Assembly: GCA_027694045.1 (NCBI GenBank) | Contig: JAQEWB010000004.1 | Coordinates: 186,001-250,000 of the forward strand | Direction of reading: 5' to 3' | DNA from: Bacillaceae bacterium OF18-1A | Lineage (GTDB): Bacteria; Bacillota; Bacilli; Bacillales; Bacillaceae_G | DNA length: 64,000 nucleotides | Shown: positions 42,903 through 51,903 of the stretch, piece after piece | Layout: each line of letters opens with the position of its first letter | Numbering within the stretch: position 1 is the stretch's first letter | The notes under the pieces: generated by a model | Told to the model about the DNA's origin: nothing | What the model saw: only the letters and a program-made list of their open reading frames with translations | Databases searched by the model: none | Translations under genes and position numbers: made by a program

Positions 42903-43952
42903 ATGAAATTAGTAAAAACATTAGCTGGCGCAGCTATTAGCTTCGGCCTTGTTGCAGGTGTACTTGCGGGCTGTGGTGAGAAGAAAGAAGAGTTAAATAT
43001 TTATAGCTGGGCTGACAACTTTGATGAGCAGGTTTTAAAAGATTTTGAAAAGAAATATAACGTGAAAATCAATTATGACAAATATGCAAGTAATGAAGAA
43101 ATGCTTGCGAAATTACAAGCTGGTGGCGCGACGTATGATTTAATTCAGCCGTCTGATTATATGGTTAAAACAATGGCGAAAATGGATTTATTAGCACCGT
43201 TAGATAAAAAGAATATCCCAAATATCGAAAATCTGGTTTCTAATTTCAAGACACCTGCGTTCGATCCAGAAAATAAATATTCTTTAGTATACACTTGGGG
43301 TGTAACAGGGATTGCATACAATAAAAAGTATGTGAAAGAAACACCTACAAGCTGGGCTGATTTATGGAATGAGAAATATAAAGGACACGTTACTTTATTA
43401 AACGATTCTCGTGAAGTATTGGGAATGGGTCTTAAGAAAAACGGATTTTCAAACAGTACAAAAGACGATGCACAATTAAAGACAGCAGCTAATGACTTAC
43501 AAAAATTACTGCCAAACTTATTAGCATTTGATACAGATAATATTAAACAAAAGTTTATTACAGAAGATGCTTGGATCGGAACAGTTTGGTCTGGAGATGC
43601 AGCGTTTATTGCGAAAGATAATAAGGATGTAGGATACGTTGTACCAAAAGAAGGTGGCACAATTTGGGCTGATACGCTAGCAATTCCAAAAGGTGCAAAA
43701 CATAAAGAGCTTGCAGAGAAGTTTATGAACTACTTATTAGATGAAAAAGTAAGTGTGAAAAACTACGAGTCAATTGGATATAGTAATCCAAATGAAAAAG
43801 CTCATCCTCTTCATAGTAAAGAGTATCGTGATAACCATATGATCTTCTTAACGAAAGAAGAGTTAGATCGTACAGAGTGGCTTGTTGATGTAGATGATAA
43901 GTTAAAAGACTACGATCGTTACTGGACAGAGTTAAAAACAAAAGGTAAATAA
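42903..43952 (+). CDS. potD: spermidine/putrescine-binding lipoprotein PotD
   Basis: The extracellular binding protein of the system. Its signal peptide ends in lipobox VLAGC (acylated Cys near 24), followed by the solute-binding fold: LNIYSWADNFDEQVLKDFEKKYNVKINYD, DLIQPSDYMVKTM and WTELKTKGK at the end. Conserved aromatic and acidic residues of polyamine binding (SWAD, W in YTWGVTG, and D in WSGDAAF) are present. AGGAGGT precedes the ATG by about eight bases. It is the last gene of potABCD and is followed by a terminator. Confidence 0.95.
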   Translation: MKLVKTLAGAAISFGLVAGVLAGCGEKKEELNIYSWADNFDEQVLKDFEKKYNVKINYDKYASNEEMLAKLQAGGATYDLIQPSDYMVKTMAKMDLLAPLDKKNIPNIENLVSNFKTPAFDPENKYSLVYTWGVTGIAYNKKYVKETPTSWADLWNEKYKGHVTLLNDSREVLGMGLKKNGFSNSTKDDAQLKTAANDLQKLLPNLLAFDTDNIKQKFITEDAWIGTVWSGDAAFIAKDNKDVGYVVPKEGGTIWADTLAIPKGAKHKELAEKFMNYLLDEKVSVKNYESIGYSNPNEKAHPLHSKEYRDNHMIFLTKEELDRTEWLVDVDDKLKDYDRYWTELKTKGK

Positions 43953-43957
43953 GTAAG

Positions 43958-43992
43958 AAAATGCGGTTTCTAAAGTAGAAATCGCATTTTTT
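43958..43992 (+). terminator. terminator of potABCD
   Basis: AAATGCGGTTTC pairs with GAAATCGCATTT with one G-T pair, followed by T residues. Confidence 0.85.
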
Positions 43993-44011
43993 CATAGTAG
44001 GAGGAAAGCGT

Positions 44012-44659
44012 TTGAAGAAGAAGCTATATCAGTATGAAGGAATGTGTATCATTTTATTACTTGCTGTGTTTAGTATTGTAGCTTGGCGAGTACATGTAGG
44101 TGGCGTGACAGTAATGGATACATATGTCCGTGGAGTAGTAAAAGGAATACAAACGGAGAGCTCACTTACATTTTTCTCGTACTTTACAAAGCTAGGATCG
44201 GCAATTGGGATTGTAACTATACTTATCATAAGTTTGCTTGTTTTTTGGAAGAAGCACTATTATGCTGCGATGATTGTATATCCACTAGGTATTTTAATAA
44301 CGCATCTTGTTAATAAAGGTATAAAAGAGATTGTAAAGAGAGATCGTCCGTCGTTAAATGAAGCGTTAGACGCACTAGGATATAGTTTCCCGAGTGGACA
44401 TGCAATGCTGTCTATTATGACATTTGGATTCCTTGCATATATCATCGCTGCTAATGTAAAAGGCGTAGCTGGGAAATATATCGTGACGATTTTGATAGGG
44501 ATAGTAATTGTATTGATCGGATTAAGTCGAATCATTTTAAATGTACATTATCCAACTGATATTTTAGCAGGTTATTGCGTAGGTGGGATTTTGTTAATTA
44601 TTGCGATTTATTGCCATCGTTTACTTACTGAGAGGTTGGGTCTTAATAAAGAGAGATAG
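44012..44659 (+). CDS. PAP2-family membrane phosphatase
   Basis: A lipid or undecaprenyl-pyrophosphate-type phosphatase. The three PAP2 motifs are present: KEIVKRDRP, then the PSGHAM motif with the catalytic histidine, then SRIILNVHYPTDILAG with the second histidine. About six membrane helices are predicted in 215 residues. TTG 44012 is supported by GGAGG seven bases upstream. The substrate is not known. It lies alone between two terminators. Confidence 0.92.
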   Translation: MKKKLYQYEGMCIILLLAVFSIVAWRVHVGGVTVMDTYVRGVVKGIQTESSLTFFSYFTKLGSAIGIVTILIISLLVFWKKHYYAAMIVYPLGILITHLVNKGIKEIVKRDRPSLNEALDALGYSFPSGHAMLSIMTFGFLAYIIAANVKGVAGKYIVTILIGIVIVLIGLSRIILNVHYPTDILAGYCVGGILLIIAIYCHRLLTERLGLNKER

Positions 44660-44662
44660 AAA

Positions 44663-44707
44663 AACGTCTGGAAAAACTATCATTATAGTGTTTCCAGGCG
44701 TTTTTTG
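44663..44707 (+). terminator. Rho-independent terminator
   Basis: ACGTCTGGAAA...ACT pairs with AGT...TTTCCAGGCGT with minor mismatches, followed by six T. Confidence 0.85.
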
Positions 44708-44769
44708 TTTGTAGAAAGATATGATACAGTATAAGTGACAACTGAATTATTTAAAGTAGGTGAAAATGT

Positions 44770-46962
44770 GTGAAGTCAAATGTACATAAAATTGACAAGT
44801 GGGGTAAGTTAGGAGCTTTTTTGTATCAATTTCGTTATACGGTCATTGTAGCGCTACTGCTGCTTGCGATAGCACTCGGTATTTTTGCTCCAAAGCTGCC
44901 TGGAGTATTAGGCGGTGATGGTTTTCGAACGGAAGGGGACTATCAAAAGACGAAAGAAATTTTAGATAAAGATTTTAAAAGGTCTCAAGATACGCTTCTA
45001 CTCGTTTTTGAAAAAAATAAGGATGTTTCACATGAAGAATTTCAAAAGCGTATAGAGGAACTTGTAAAGAAGGTTCAAGAGAAAGAGAAATATGAGACTT
45101 TCCATCATCCAGTGCAAAATAAAGAAATGTTACAAGAGGATATCGGTTATGCGACAATTTTATTTTCCGGGAAAACAAATAAAGAACGAATGGAAAAGAC
45201 ATTACAATTTGCTGATGACATTACGAAGGAAAGTAATAGCACATTAAAAGTAACACCTACAGGTTTTCCGAAAATTAATCAAGAGATTAATGAAAGAACA
45301 CAAAATGATTTAAAGGTAGCAGAGATGATCGGTTTACCAATTGCATTTCTCGTCTTACTATTTTCATTTGGTAGCCTTTTGGCATCTATTTTACCCATTT
45401 TAAATGGAGCGCTTAGTGTTATTAGTACGATGGGTATATTATATTTTATCGGTGTTGATAAGGAACTATCTATTTTCGTATTAAATGTTGCACCGATGAT
45501 TGGACTCGCATTATCCATTGATTTTGCTCTATTATTTGTGAACCGTTTTCGAGAGGAAGTTGCAAAACGAACGGTAAAAGAAGCGATAGCAATTACATAT
45601 CAGACGGCGGGAAGAGCTATTGTATTTTCAGGATTATGTGTATTTGTCGGATTGTCTGGTTTGTTTTTCTTTAAGATAGATTACATTCAGTCTGTCGCTA
45701 TTAGCGGGATGATTGTTGTAATTATGAGTATTTTATTTTCACTTACACTTCTGCCAGCGCTATTATCGTTAATTGGTAAAAGAATATTAAAGAAGAATCA
45801 AGTAGCACATACGCCGGCCAAAGCGTGGCGTAAATTTGCGCAATTTGTAATGAAACATCCAGTTGTAATGATTATTGTTGTTACAACATTTATTGTGATG
45901 TGCTTATTACCGTTACGTACAGCTAATTTGCAGTTTCCTGATGTTGAAGCGTTACCTAAAACGAGTGATACAAGGGTTGCGTACGAGAAGTATGAAGAAG
46001 CATTTAATAAAACTGTTAAAACACACGCTGATGTTACGTTAGTGATAGAGACGAAGAAAAATATGAAAGAAAAAGAAAGTTTACGACAGATAGAAAAAGT
46101 TGTACAAAAGTTAAAAGACGATAAGAAAGTATATGAAGTAAGAAGTTTATATGACCGGTTAAATGGGATGAAAGCAGATCAACTTGCTGGAATGTTACAG
46201 TCGCCAGAAGCTGCTAAAATAGATCCGGTATTTGAATCATATACGAAAGACAATAAGACAACAATCGAAGTCTTTCTAAATACAAAACCAAATACAGAAA
46301 CTGCGAAACAGTGGGTGCGTGATTTTAAAAAGAATTATAAAGAAACGAATGTTACGTATTACCTAGGCGGAATGACGACATTTCAACAAGAGCTAGAAGA
46401 TGAAATTAAAGATAAAGTCGCCATTGGTATGTCTGTTATATTCGGCTCAACATTCGTTATACTATTATTTGCATTCCGATCTATACTCATCCCAATTAAG
46501 GCAATTATTATGAATATACTTAGTTTAAGTGCAACAATTGGAATTATTGTTTGGCTATTTGAAGGTGGACATTTTGGTTTAGAAGCGAGTCCAGTTCTAT
46601 TTGTATTACCAATCTTCATTTTTGGTCTCGTATTTGGACTTAGCATGGATTATGAAGTATTTCTTATTTCACGTATCCATGAGTTGTATGAAGAAACAGG
46701 AGATAACGATCACGCAACGTTAGAAGGGCTTGTTTCAACAAGTAGAATTATTACGTCAGCAGCTTTAATTATGATTGTTGTAACTGGTGCGTTTGCATTT
46801 ACTGATATATTACCGGTGAAGCAAATGGGTCTTGGCGTTGCATTAGCGATATTTCTTGATGCAACGATTATTCGCCTTATGCTCGTACCGAGTTTAATGA
46901 AGTTATTTGGAGACTGGAACTGGTGGTTGCCATTTCGAAAAAAACGAGAAAAATCATCATAA
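44770..46962 (+). CDS. MMPL/RND-family transporter
   Basis: A 730-residue membrane protein with the duplicated RND layout: one helix, an external domain, five to six helices, then the same again. The GLALSIDFALLFVNRFREE segment (near 245-265) and GLSMDYEVFLISRIHELYEETG (near 615-640) are the two matching helix-4 motifs of MMPL proteins, with Asp in each for proton relay. YdfJ-like members in bacilli export lipids or drugs. The GTG start follows an AGTAGGTG site. The substrate is unknown. Confidence 0.93.
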   Translation: MKSNVHKIDKWGKLGAFLYQFRYTVIVALLLLAIALGIFAPKLPGVLGGDGFRTEGDYQKTKEILDKDFKRSQDTLLLVFEKNKDVSHEEFQKRIEELVKKVQEKEKYETFHHPVQNKEMLQEDIGYATILFSGKTNKERMEKTLQFADDITKESNSTLKVTPTGFPKINQEINERTQNDLKVAEMIGLPIAFLVLLFSFGSLLASILPILNGALSVISTMGILYFIGVDKELSIFVLNVAPMIGLALSIDFALLFVNRFREEVAKRTVKEAIAITYQTAGRAIVFSGLCVFVGLSGLFFFKIDYIQSVAISGMIVVIMSILFSLTLLPALLSLIGKRILKKNQVAHTPAKAWRKFAQFVMKHPVVMIIVVTTFIVMCLLPLRTANLQFPDVEALPKTSDTRVAYEKYEEAFNKTVKTHADVTLVIETKKNMKEKESLRQIEKVVQKLKDDKKVYEVRSLYDRLNGMKADQLAGMLQSPEAAKIDPVFESYTKDNKTTIEVFLNTKPNTETAKQWVRDFKKNYKETNVTYYLGGMTTFQQELEDEIKDKVAIGMSVIFGSTFVILLFAFRSILIPIKAIIMNILSLSATIGIIVWLFEGGHFGLEASPVLFVLPIFIFGLVFGLSMDYEVFLISRIHELYEETGDNDHATLEGLVSTSRIITSAALIMIVVTGAFAFTDILPVKQMGLGVALAIFLDATIIRLMLVPSLMKLFGDWNWWLPFRKKREKSS

Positions 46963-46994
46963 AAAATACTCATCTATAGGGTGAGTATTTTTTT
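46961..46994 (+). terminator. Rho-independent terminator
   Basis: AAAAAATACTCA pairs with TGAGTATTTTTTT. It begins at the stop codon of the MMPL gene. Confidence 0.85.
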
Positions 46995-47063
46995 ATGAAT
47001 AGCAAGGCCTACATTTTGCAAATAGTATGTGATAAGAACATTACATATAAGTAGGTGAAGGCA

Positions 47064-47480
47064 ATGTTTCGTTATTTTAAGTTTAAGTTAAATGATACAG
47101 TACAGTTTGCAGAGAACGATGGGCATATGTATCGCATTGTCGGTTATCGATTAGAAAAAGGATTTTATCCAAAAGATGAATGGACTCATATCATTTATGA
47201 ATTGCTTAGAGATTTCGATGGGTATACGATGGATGCGGAAGAAGAGGAACTTGTAAAGGTCATTCAAGTAGAGGATGAGTATTACAAAATACAAGAAGTA
47301 TCGGGCTATCGTTATCCAGTAAAAATGAAACAAAAACAACAAGTGATGAAAGTAGAAAAGATGGATGACTTGTTAGATACGTATAATGACTATAAAAGAT
47401 TGGCGGATTTCTTTAAAGATTTATCGTATGAACAAAAAGCGGAGGAAGTATTACAGGAAATGAAAAGGCGTAGAGCGTGA
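47064..47480 (+). CDS. small conserved protein of unknown function
   Basis: A 138-residue soluble acidic protein. The N-terminal half (about 1-70) looks like a small beta barrel: FRYFKFKLNDTVQF...YRIVGYRLE. The C-terminal half is helical (DDLLDTYNDYKRLADFFKDLSYEQKAEEVLQEMKRR). The in-frame GTG 47055 lies inside the GTAGGTG ribosome binding site, so ATG 47064 is the start. No function is recognised. Confidence 0.7.
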   Translation: MFRYFKFKLNDTVQFAENDGHMYRIVGYRLEKGFYPKDEWTHIIYELLRDFDGYTMDAEEEELVKVIQVEDEYYKIQEVSGYRYPVKMKQKQQVMKVEKMDDLLDTYNDYKRLADFFKDLSYEQKAEEVLQEMKRRRA

Positions 47481-47514
47481 AGGACAGTCTACTATAAGAC
47501 TGTCCTCTACTTTT
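47481..47514 (+). terminator. Rho-independent terminator
   Basis: AGGACAGTCT pairs exactly with AGACTGTCCT, then CTACTTTT. Confidence 0.75.
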
Positions 47515-47578
47515 GACGGTGCATCAAATGGTGTTTTCCGTTACAATGAGAGAATCAATAGAAATAAGGTGATACATT

Positions 47579-48502
47579 ATGGAAACGAAGAAAAAGGGCG
47601 AATGGTGTGAGATGACTGTTCCAGCGAAATGGAATGGCATAAGTATTGATTCGTTATTAAAAACAGAATGGGAAATACCGAAAAAGTTGTTACATCAGCT
47701 TCGTATGGAAAAAGGTGTTACCATTAACGGAGAACAGAGAAGATGGAATGAGCTTTTAAAAGAGGGCGATAAGTTACAAGTTCATATGTTTATAGAGGAA
47801 GAATACGGTGTAGAGCCTGAGTATGGTGAATTAGATGTAGTATATGAAGATGATCACGTACTCATTGTAAATAAGCCAGAGAAGATGGATACGCATCCTG
47901 CTGAAAAAGGTGGGAGGGGAACACTTGCAAACCTTGTTGCTTTTCATTTTCAAATGCAAGGTTTAGAGGCAAAGGTTCGTCATGTTCATCGGTTAGATAA
48001 AGATACGACAGGTGGTGTCGTATTTGCTAAGCATAGAATCGCTGGTGCAATTATGGATCGTTTATTAATGGAACGAAAAATTAAAAGAACGTATGCGGCG
48101 CTTGTTGAAGGAAAAGTAAAGAAGAAGCAAGGTTCCATTGATGCGGCTATCGGAAGGGATCGACATCATGCTACGCGACGTCGTGTTTCTCCAAAAGGTG
48201 ATCAAGCTATCACATACTATAAAGTAGAAAAGTACTTTAAGAAGCAAAATACTACTTTCGTAACGTTGCAATTAGAAACGGGCAGAACGCATCAAATTCG
48301 TGTTCATATGAGTCATAATGGTAACCCGCTAGTTGGGGATGTATTATATGGTGGACAAACAAAATATATGTCTAGGCAAGCGTTACATGCAATGAAAATT
48401 AATTTCTTACATCCAATTACGAAAGAAGAGATTGAAGTGGATGTACCGTTTCCTACAAACTTAAACAATAAAATGAAAGAATTTCAAAGAGAAAATGAGT
48501 AA
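47579..48502 (+). CDS. RluA-family pseudouridine synthase
   Basis: It converts uridines to pseudouridine in rRNA or tRNA. The 307-residue protein has an S4-like N-terminal region (about 25-75) and the catalytic domain with VHRLDKDTTGGVVFAK, where the aspartate of HRLD is the nucleophile, then LETGRTHQIRVHMSHNGNPLVGDVLYGG. It resembles YhcT/YjbO-type enzymes. The ATG follows AAGGTGAT. The target uridine cannot be told from sequence. Confidence 0.93.
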   Translation: METKKKGEWCEMTVPAKWNGISIDSLLKTEWEIPKKLLHQLRMEKGVTINGEQRRWNELLKEGDKLQVHMFIEEEYGVEPEYGELDVVYEDDHVLIVNKPEKMDTHPAEKGGRGTLANLVAFHFQMQGLEAKVRHVHRLDKDTTGGVVFAKHRIAGAIMDRLLMERKIKRTYAALVEGKVKKKQGSIDAAIGRDRHHATRRRVSPKGDQAITYYKVEKYFKKQNTTFVTLQLETGRTHQIRVHMSHNGNPLVGDVLYGGQTKYMSRQALHAMKINFLHPITKEEIEVDVPFPTNLNNKMKEFQRENE

Positions 48503-48593
48503 AGTATAAATTGAAATTTGAAAAAGATAGATTTTTGCAGGGATTTCTCTAAAAGGGGCGAAGCCGTTAAGAGAAAAGAGAGGTGAGAATTAC

Positions 48594-49199
48594 TTGATCA
48601 AATGTAAATATGTACTAGGAATATTTTTCGCTTGCCTTTTAGTTACTTTATGCCTTTATCCATATTTACCAAACAGTATGGCAGTACATTGGAATGAAAT
48701 GGGTGAGCCGAACGAGTTTATACGTAAACAAGTTGTTATTGCAGTTATTCCTTGTCTTATTATTTTTTTACATGGGTTCGTGTATATTATTTCACATAAT
48801 ATATATAAGATTAATGGAGGAGAGGATTTCATTATAAACGGATTTATAAAGACGATTACTTTATTTATGTTGTTTATTCATATGCTTATTCTCTTTATTA
48901 ATTTTGGAAGTTTCATATCCTTTCAGACAGGATTGACGATTGGTATTAGCATGTTCCTTTTGATGCTTAGCAATGAGTTTAAAAAGATAAAGGGTAAAGA
49001 ACAAGATCCAATTAAATTACAAAAAATCCGTTTAGTGAGTAGACGAATTTTTCAAGTAATGGCATGTGGCATACTGTTTTCGCTGTTTTTGAACTTGAAG
49101 TGGGGCTTTTATATGTTACTTAGTGTAATAAGCTTTGGTTCAACTTTGTTTATGTTCTACATTTTATATTCATACATAACAGAAAGTTACGAAACTTAA
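48594..49199 (+). CDS. DUF1648 / SdpI-like membrane protein
   Basis: A 201-residue protein with about five membrane helices. The N-terminal region has YLPNSMAVHWNEMGEPNEFI, the hallmark of DUF1648, seen in SdpI immunity proteins and in regulator-linked membrane proteins. TTG 48594 is chosen because AGAGAGGTGAG lies about eight bases upstream. The toxin or signal it might counter is not evident here. Confidence 0.75.
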   Translation: MIKCKYVLGIFFACLLVTLCLYPYLPNSMAVHWNEMGEPNEFIRKQVVIAVIPCLIIFLHGFVYIISHNIYKINGGEDFIINGFIKTITLFMLFIHMLILFINFGSFISFQTGLTIGISMFLLMLSNEFKKIKGKEQDPIKLQKIRLVSRRIFQVMACGILFSLFLNLKWGFYMLLSVISFGSTLFMFYILYSYITESYET

Positions 49200-49231
49200 A
49201 AGAGTCTTCTCATCATGAGAAGACTCTTTTA
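49198..49231. terminator. bidirectional terminator
   Basis: AAAAGAGTCTTCTC pairs with GAGAAGACTCTTTT around ATCAT. It lies between converging genes and begins at the DUF1648 stop codon. Confidence 0.85.
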
Positions 49232-49236
49232 ATCTA

Positions 49237-49280
49237 TTTATCCCGCTATTTGCTGGGCAGTGAATATAGTTTCACTTTAT
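49237..49280 (+). repeat. internally deleted bcr1 remnant
   Basis: TTTATCCCGCTATTTGCTGG (the bcr1 start) is joined after a few bases to AGTTTCACTTTAT (the bcr1 end), with TTTAT at both limits. Only 44 bases remain of about 155. It overlaps the stop codon (49277-49279) of the converging CAP-domain gene. Confidence 0.8.
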
Positions 49281-50113
49281 TTCGTAATGAATTGTTGTGT
49301 CCAGTAGTTACCGTTTTCTACATAACCAACACCGATGTGAGTGAAGCTGTTATTTAAGATATTTGCACGGTGTCCAGCACTGTTCATCCAAGCTTGTACT
49401 ACTTCTTCAGGTGTACGTTGACCTTGAGCGATGTTTTCACCTGCAGATGTATAAGAAATACCAAATTTCTTCATCATGTCAAACGGAGATCCGTATGTAG
49501 GGCTATTATGATCAAAGTAGTTATTTTTTTGCATATCCTCAGATTTAATACGTGCGACTTTGCTTAATTCAGTATCGATTTTTAATGCTGGTAAGCCTTG
49601 TTTTGTACGTTCAGCGTTTGTTAATTCAACAACACGTTGTTCGAACTCACTTAAAGATTTTGCTTCTTCAGCAGGCTTTTGCTCAGCTGGTTTTTGTGTT
49701 TCGTTTTGAGTATTGTTGTTGTTTTCAGCCGGTTTTTGAGCTTCTGGTTTTTGAACTTCTTCAGCAGGCTTTTGTTCAGCTGGTTTTTGTGTTTCCTCAG
49801 CAGGCTTTTGAGTTTCTGGCTGAGCTGTTGGTTGTTCAGTTACAACATTTCCAGTAGGTTGCTGTTGACCAGGGATCATGCAGTTCGGCTGGAAGTTTTC
49901 TTGTTGCCATTGTGCAAATGATTCAAATCCCATAGATTGTAAGAATGCTTGTAATTCTTGTTGGCTCATTTGCTTCATCATCACTTTAGAATGCTGAATA
50001 TTTTGAACTTTTATGTTAGATGGTTGTACTGTTGCAGCTTGTGCATCTAGAGAAGAGACTCCTAAAGTAAGAGCCGTTGCAGCAGCTACAGATAATAAAA
50101 CACGTTTTTTCAT
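49277..50113 (-). CDS. secreted CAP/SCP-domain protein (YkwD-like)
   Basis: A 278-residue secreted protein. The signal peptide ends near AQA (about 26). A linker with repeated QKPAEE/AEEVQKPE units spans about 90-150. The CAP domain (about 155-278) has the expected order NAERTKQGLPALKIDTELSKVAR, DHNSPTYGSPFDMM, GENIAQGQRTPEEVVQAWMNS and GHRANILN...HIGVGYVENGNYW. Its role is often in spore or cell-surface biology; the biochemical activity is unknown. The ATG follows a GGGGG site. Its last codons and stop lie beside a bcr1 remnant. Confidence 0.9.
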   Translation of the reverse strand: MKKRVLLSVAAATALTLGVSSLDAQAATVQPSNIKVQNIQHSKVMMKQMSQQELQAFLQSMGFESFAQWQQENFQPNCMIPGQQQPTGNVVTEQPTAQPETQKPAEETQKPAEQKPAEEVQKPEAQKPAENNNNTQNETQKPAEQKPAEEAKSLSEFEQRVVELTNAERTKQGLPALKIDTELSKVARIKSEDMQKNNYFDHNSPTYGSPFDMMKKFGISYTSAGENIAQGQRTPEEVVQAWMNSAGHRANILNNSFTHIGVGYVENGNYWTQQFITK

Positions 50114-50502
50114 GATGTGTGTCCCCCTATATAAAGTTTTAATTTTTCACACGCTTTGTTTTTTGACAGCCTGTCTGACTGACAAATTCATCGTAGCATA
50201 CAATTTACGAGAAAAAAGATGGAAAAAAATTCATAGACTTAAAAATTACCTAATTTATCCTAAGAAAAGAAAGGGGGAAAATAAGAGAAACATAGAGTAT
50301 AAAAGGAATTTTCATCATTTTTATACTTGTTTTTAAGAGGTGTTTTTGGATAAAGTTACCTAAAATAAAAATGAAGAATCCTATTGTATCAATGGTTTGA
50401 GCGTTTTTTCGAGGAATATACTGGATTGAATTTTACAAAACTGTAATGTTTCTGTTGTTCTTTTTTATAATAAAGTAACATATTTTTAATGTTGTAGCGG
50501 AC
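50114..50502. other. intergenic region upstream of the CAP-domain gene
   Basis: About 390 AT-rich bases. Nothing convincing is seen apart from the expected promoter of the CAP gene and a short GACAG/CTGTC repeat near 50166-50180. Confidence 0.4.
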
Positions 50503-50549
50503 AAAAAAAGCGGCTATCTCTTTACATAGACGAAGGAGATAGCCGTTTT
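50503..50549 (-). terminator. terminator of glcDF
   Basis: On the minus strand AACGGCTATCTC pairs with GAGATAGCCG around a 15-base loop and is followed by a T run. Confidence 0.85.
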
Positions 50550-50574
50550 CCTATTATTACGTATGTTACGCGTA

Positions 50575-51903
50575 TTACGAGTTGGTTTCAATTGCTTCTA
50601 ATAATAAATCTACAATGTGAATGCCTCTCATTTTATGAGAAAGGCCTTCTCGTTCAATACCTAATTTCATTTGTAATAGACAACCTGGATTTGCAGTAAC
50701 AATCGTTGCGGCGTCTGTTTCGTGCACACGATCCATTTTATAATCTAGAAATTCCATTGATAACTCTGAATGAACAATGTTGTAAATACCAGCTGAACCA
50801 CAGCAACGGTCTGCATCTTTCATTTCGCGGTATGTTGCGCCTTGGATTGCTTCTAGTAGCATACGAGGTTCAGAAGATGTTCTCATAACATTACGTAAAT
50901 GACAAGAATCTTGATACGTAATAATTTGCGGTTTGAGTCGTAAGTCATTCCTTTTATGGAAATCTAGTTCTACTAGTATAGCAGTAATATCTTTTATTTT
51001 AGAAACAAATTGTTTTGCTCGCTCAGCCCATTTTGGATCATCTTTTAATAGATAATCATAGTCTACGAGGTAAGCTCCGCAACCACCTGCATTCGTAATA
51101 ATATAGTCGATGTTTAAATCTTCGAATGCTTTTATATTTCGTTTCGCTAATTCTTTTGCGCCACTCTTTTCACCAGCATGCCCATGTAACGCACCGCAAC
51201 AACTTTGTGTTTTTGGAATAACGATATCACAACCAGCTAACTGAAGAAGTTTCATCGTTGCGTTATTTGTTTCTAAAAACATTGTATCCATTAAACAGCC
51301 TGTGAAGAATGCAACTTGTTTCTTCTTTGTACTTTCAGCAGGTAAAAATTCAGGACGATCTTTCATTGCTTTCATTTTAGGGACCTTTGGTAAAACGAGA
51401 TCCATCGTTGCGAGTGTTTCAGGGAATAATTTCATAATACCTGTTTTATGCGTTAACGTTTGTAGACCAGAACGCTGATAAAATCCGATTAGCCCAGTTA
51501 ATGTTCGCATTCGATTTTGATGCGGGAATAGGCCCTCAAAAACGACCTTTCGAACAGCTTTCACTGGCATGGAGAACTTTTTATTTTGGTTAATAATATC
51601 ACGAGCTTCTTCTAATAAATGTCCATAATTGACGCCAGATGGACAAACGGGTTCACAAGCGCGGCAACCAAGACAAACATTTAAAGTATCTTCAACATCT
51701 TCATCTGGCTCAATCAAACCATCAACGACAGCTTTCATTAATGCGATACGCCCGCGCGGTGAATGTGATTCTTTATATCCCGATTGAATGTAAGTTGGGC
51801 AAGTAGGCAAGCAAAAACCACATCGCATACAGTTTAGTAGTTCATCTTCACTTAATCTTTCTTTAAATTCTTTTTGAATGTTTTCTTTATTTAATGTGGT
51901 CAT
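50575..51903 (-). CDS. glcF: glycolate oxidase iron-sulfur subunit (GlcF-like)
   Basis: The Fe-S subunit of a glycolate or other alpha-hydroxy-acid oxidase. The 442-residue protein has two 4Fe-4S motifs near the N-terminus, CMRCGFCLPTCP (about 21-32) and CLGCRACEPVCP (about 73-84). Two CCG domains follow, with CCGALHGHAGEK (about 237-248) and CCGSAGIYN (about 368-376). Its start overlaps the GlcD stop by four bases. Electrons pass from the flavin subunit to the respiratory chain. Confidence 0.93.
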   Translation of the reverse strand: MTTLNKENIQKEFKERLSEDELLNCMRCGFCLPTCPTYIQSGYKESHSPRGRIALMKAVVDGLIEPDEDVEDTLNVCLGCRACEPVCPSGVNYGHLLEEARDIINQNKKFSMPVKAVRKVVFEGLFPHQNRMRTLTGLIGFYQRSGLQTLTHKTGIMKLFPETLATMDLVLPKVPKMKAMKDRPEFLPAESTKKKQVAFFTGCLMDTMFLETNNATMKLLQLAGCDIVIPKTQSCCGALHGHAGEKSGAKELAKRNIKAFEDLNIDYIITNAGGCGAYLVDYDYLLKDDPKWAERAKQFVSKIKDITAILVELDFHKRNDLRLKPQIITYQDSCHLRNVMRTSSEPRMLLEAIQGATYREMKDADRCCGSAGIYNIVHSELSMEFLDYKMDRVHETDAATIVTANPGCLLQMKLGIEREGLSHKMRGIHIVDLLLEAIETNS

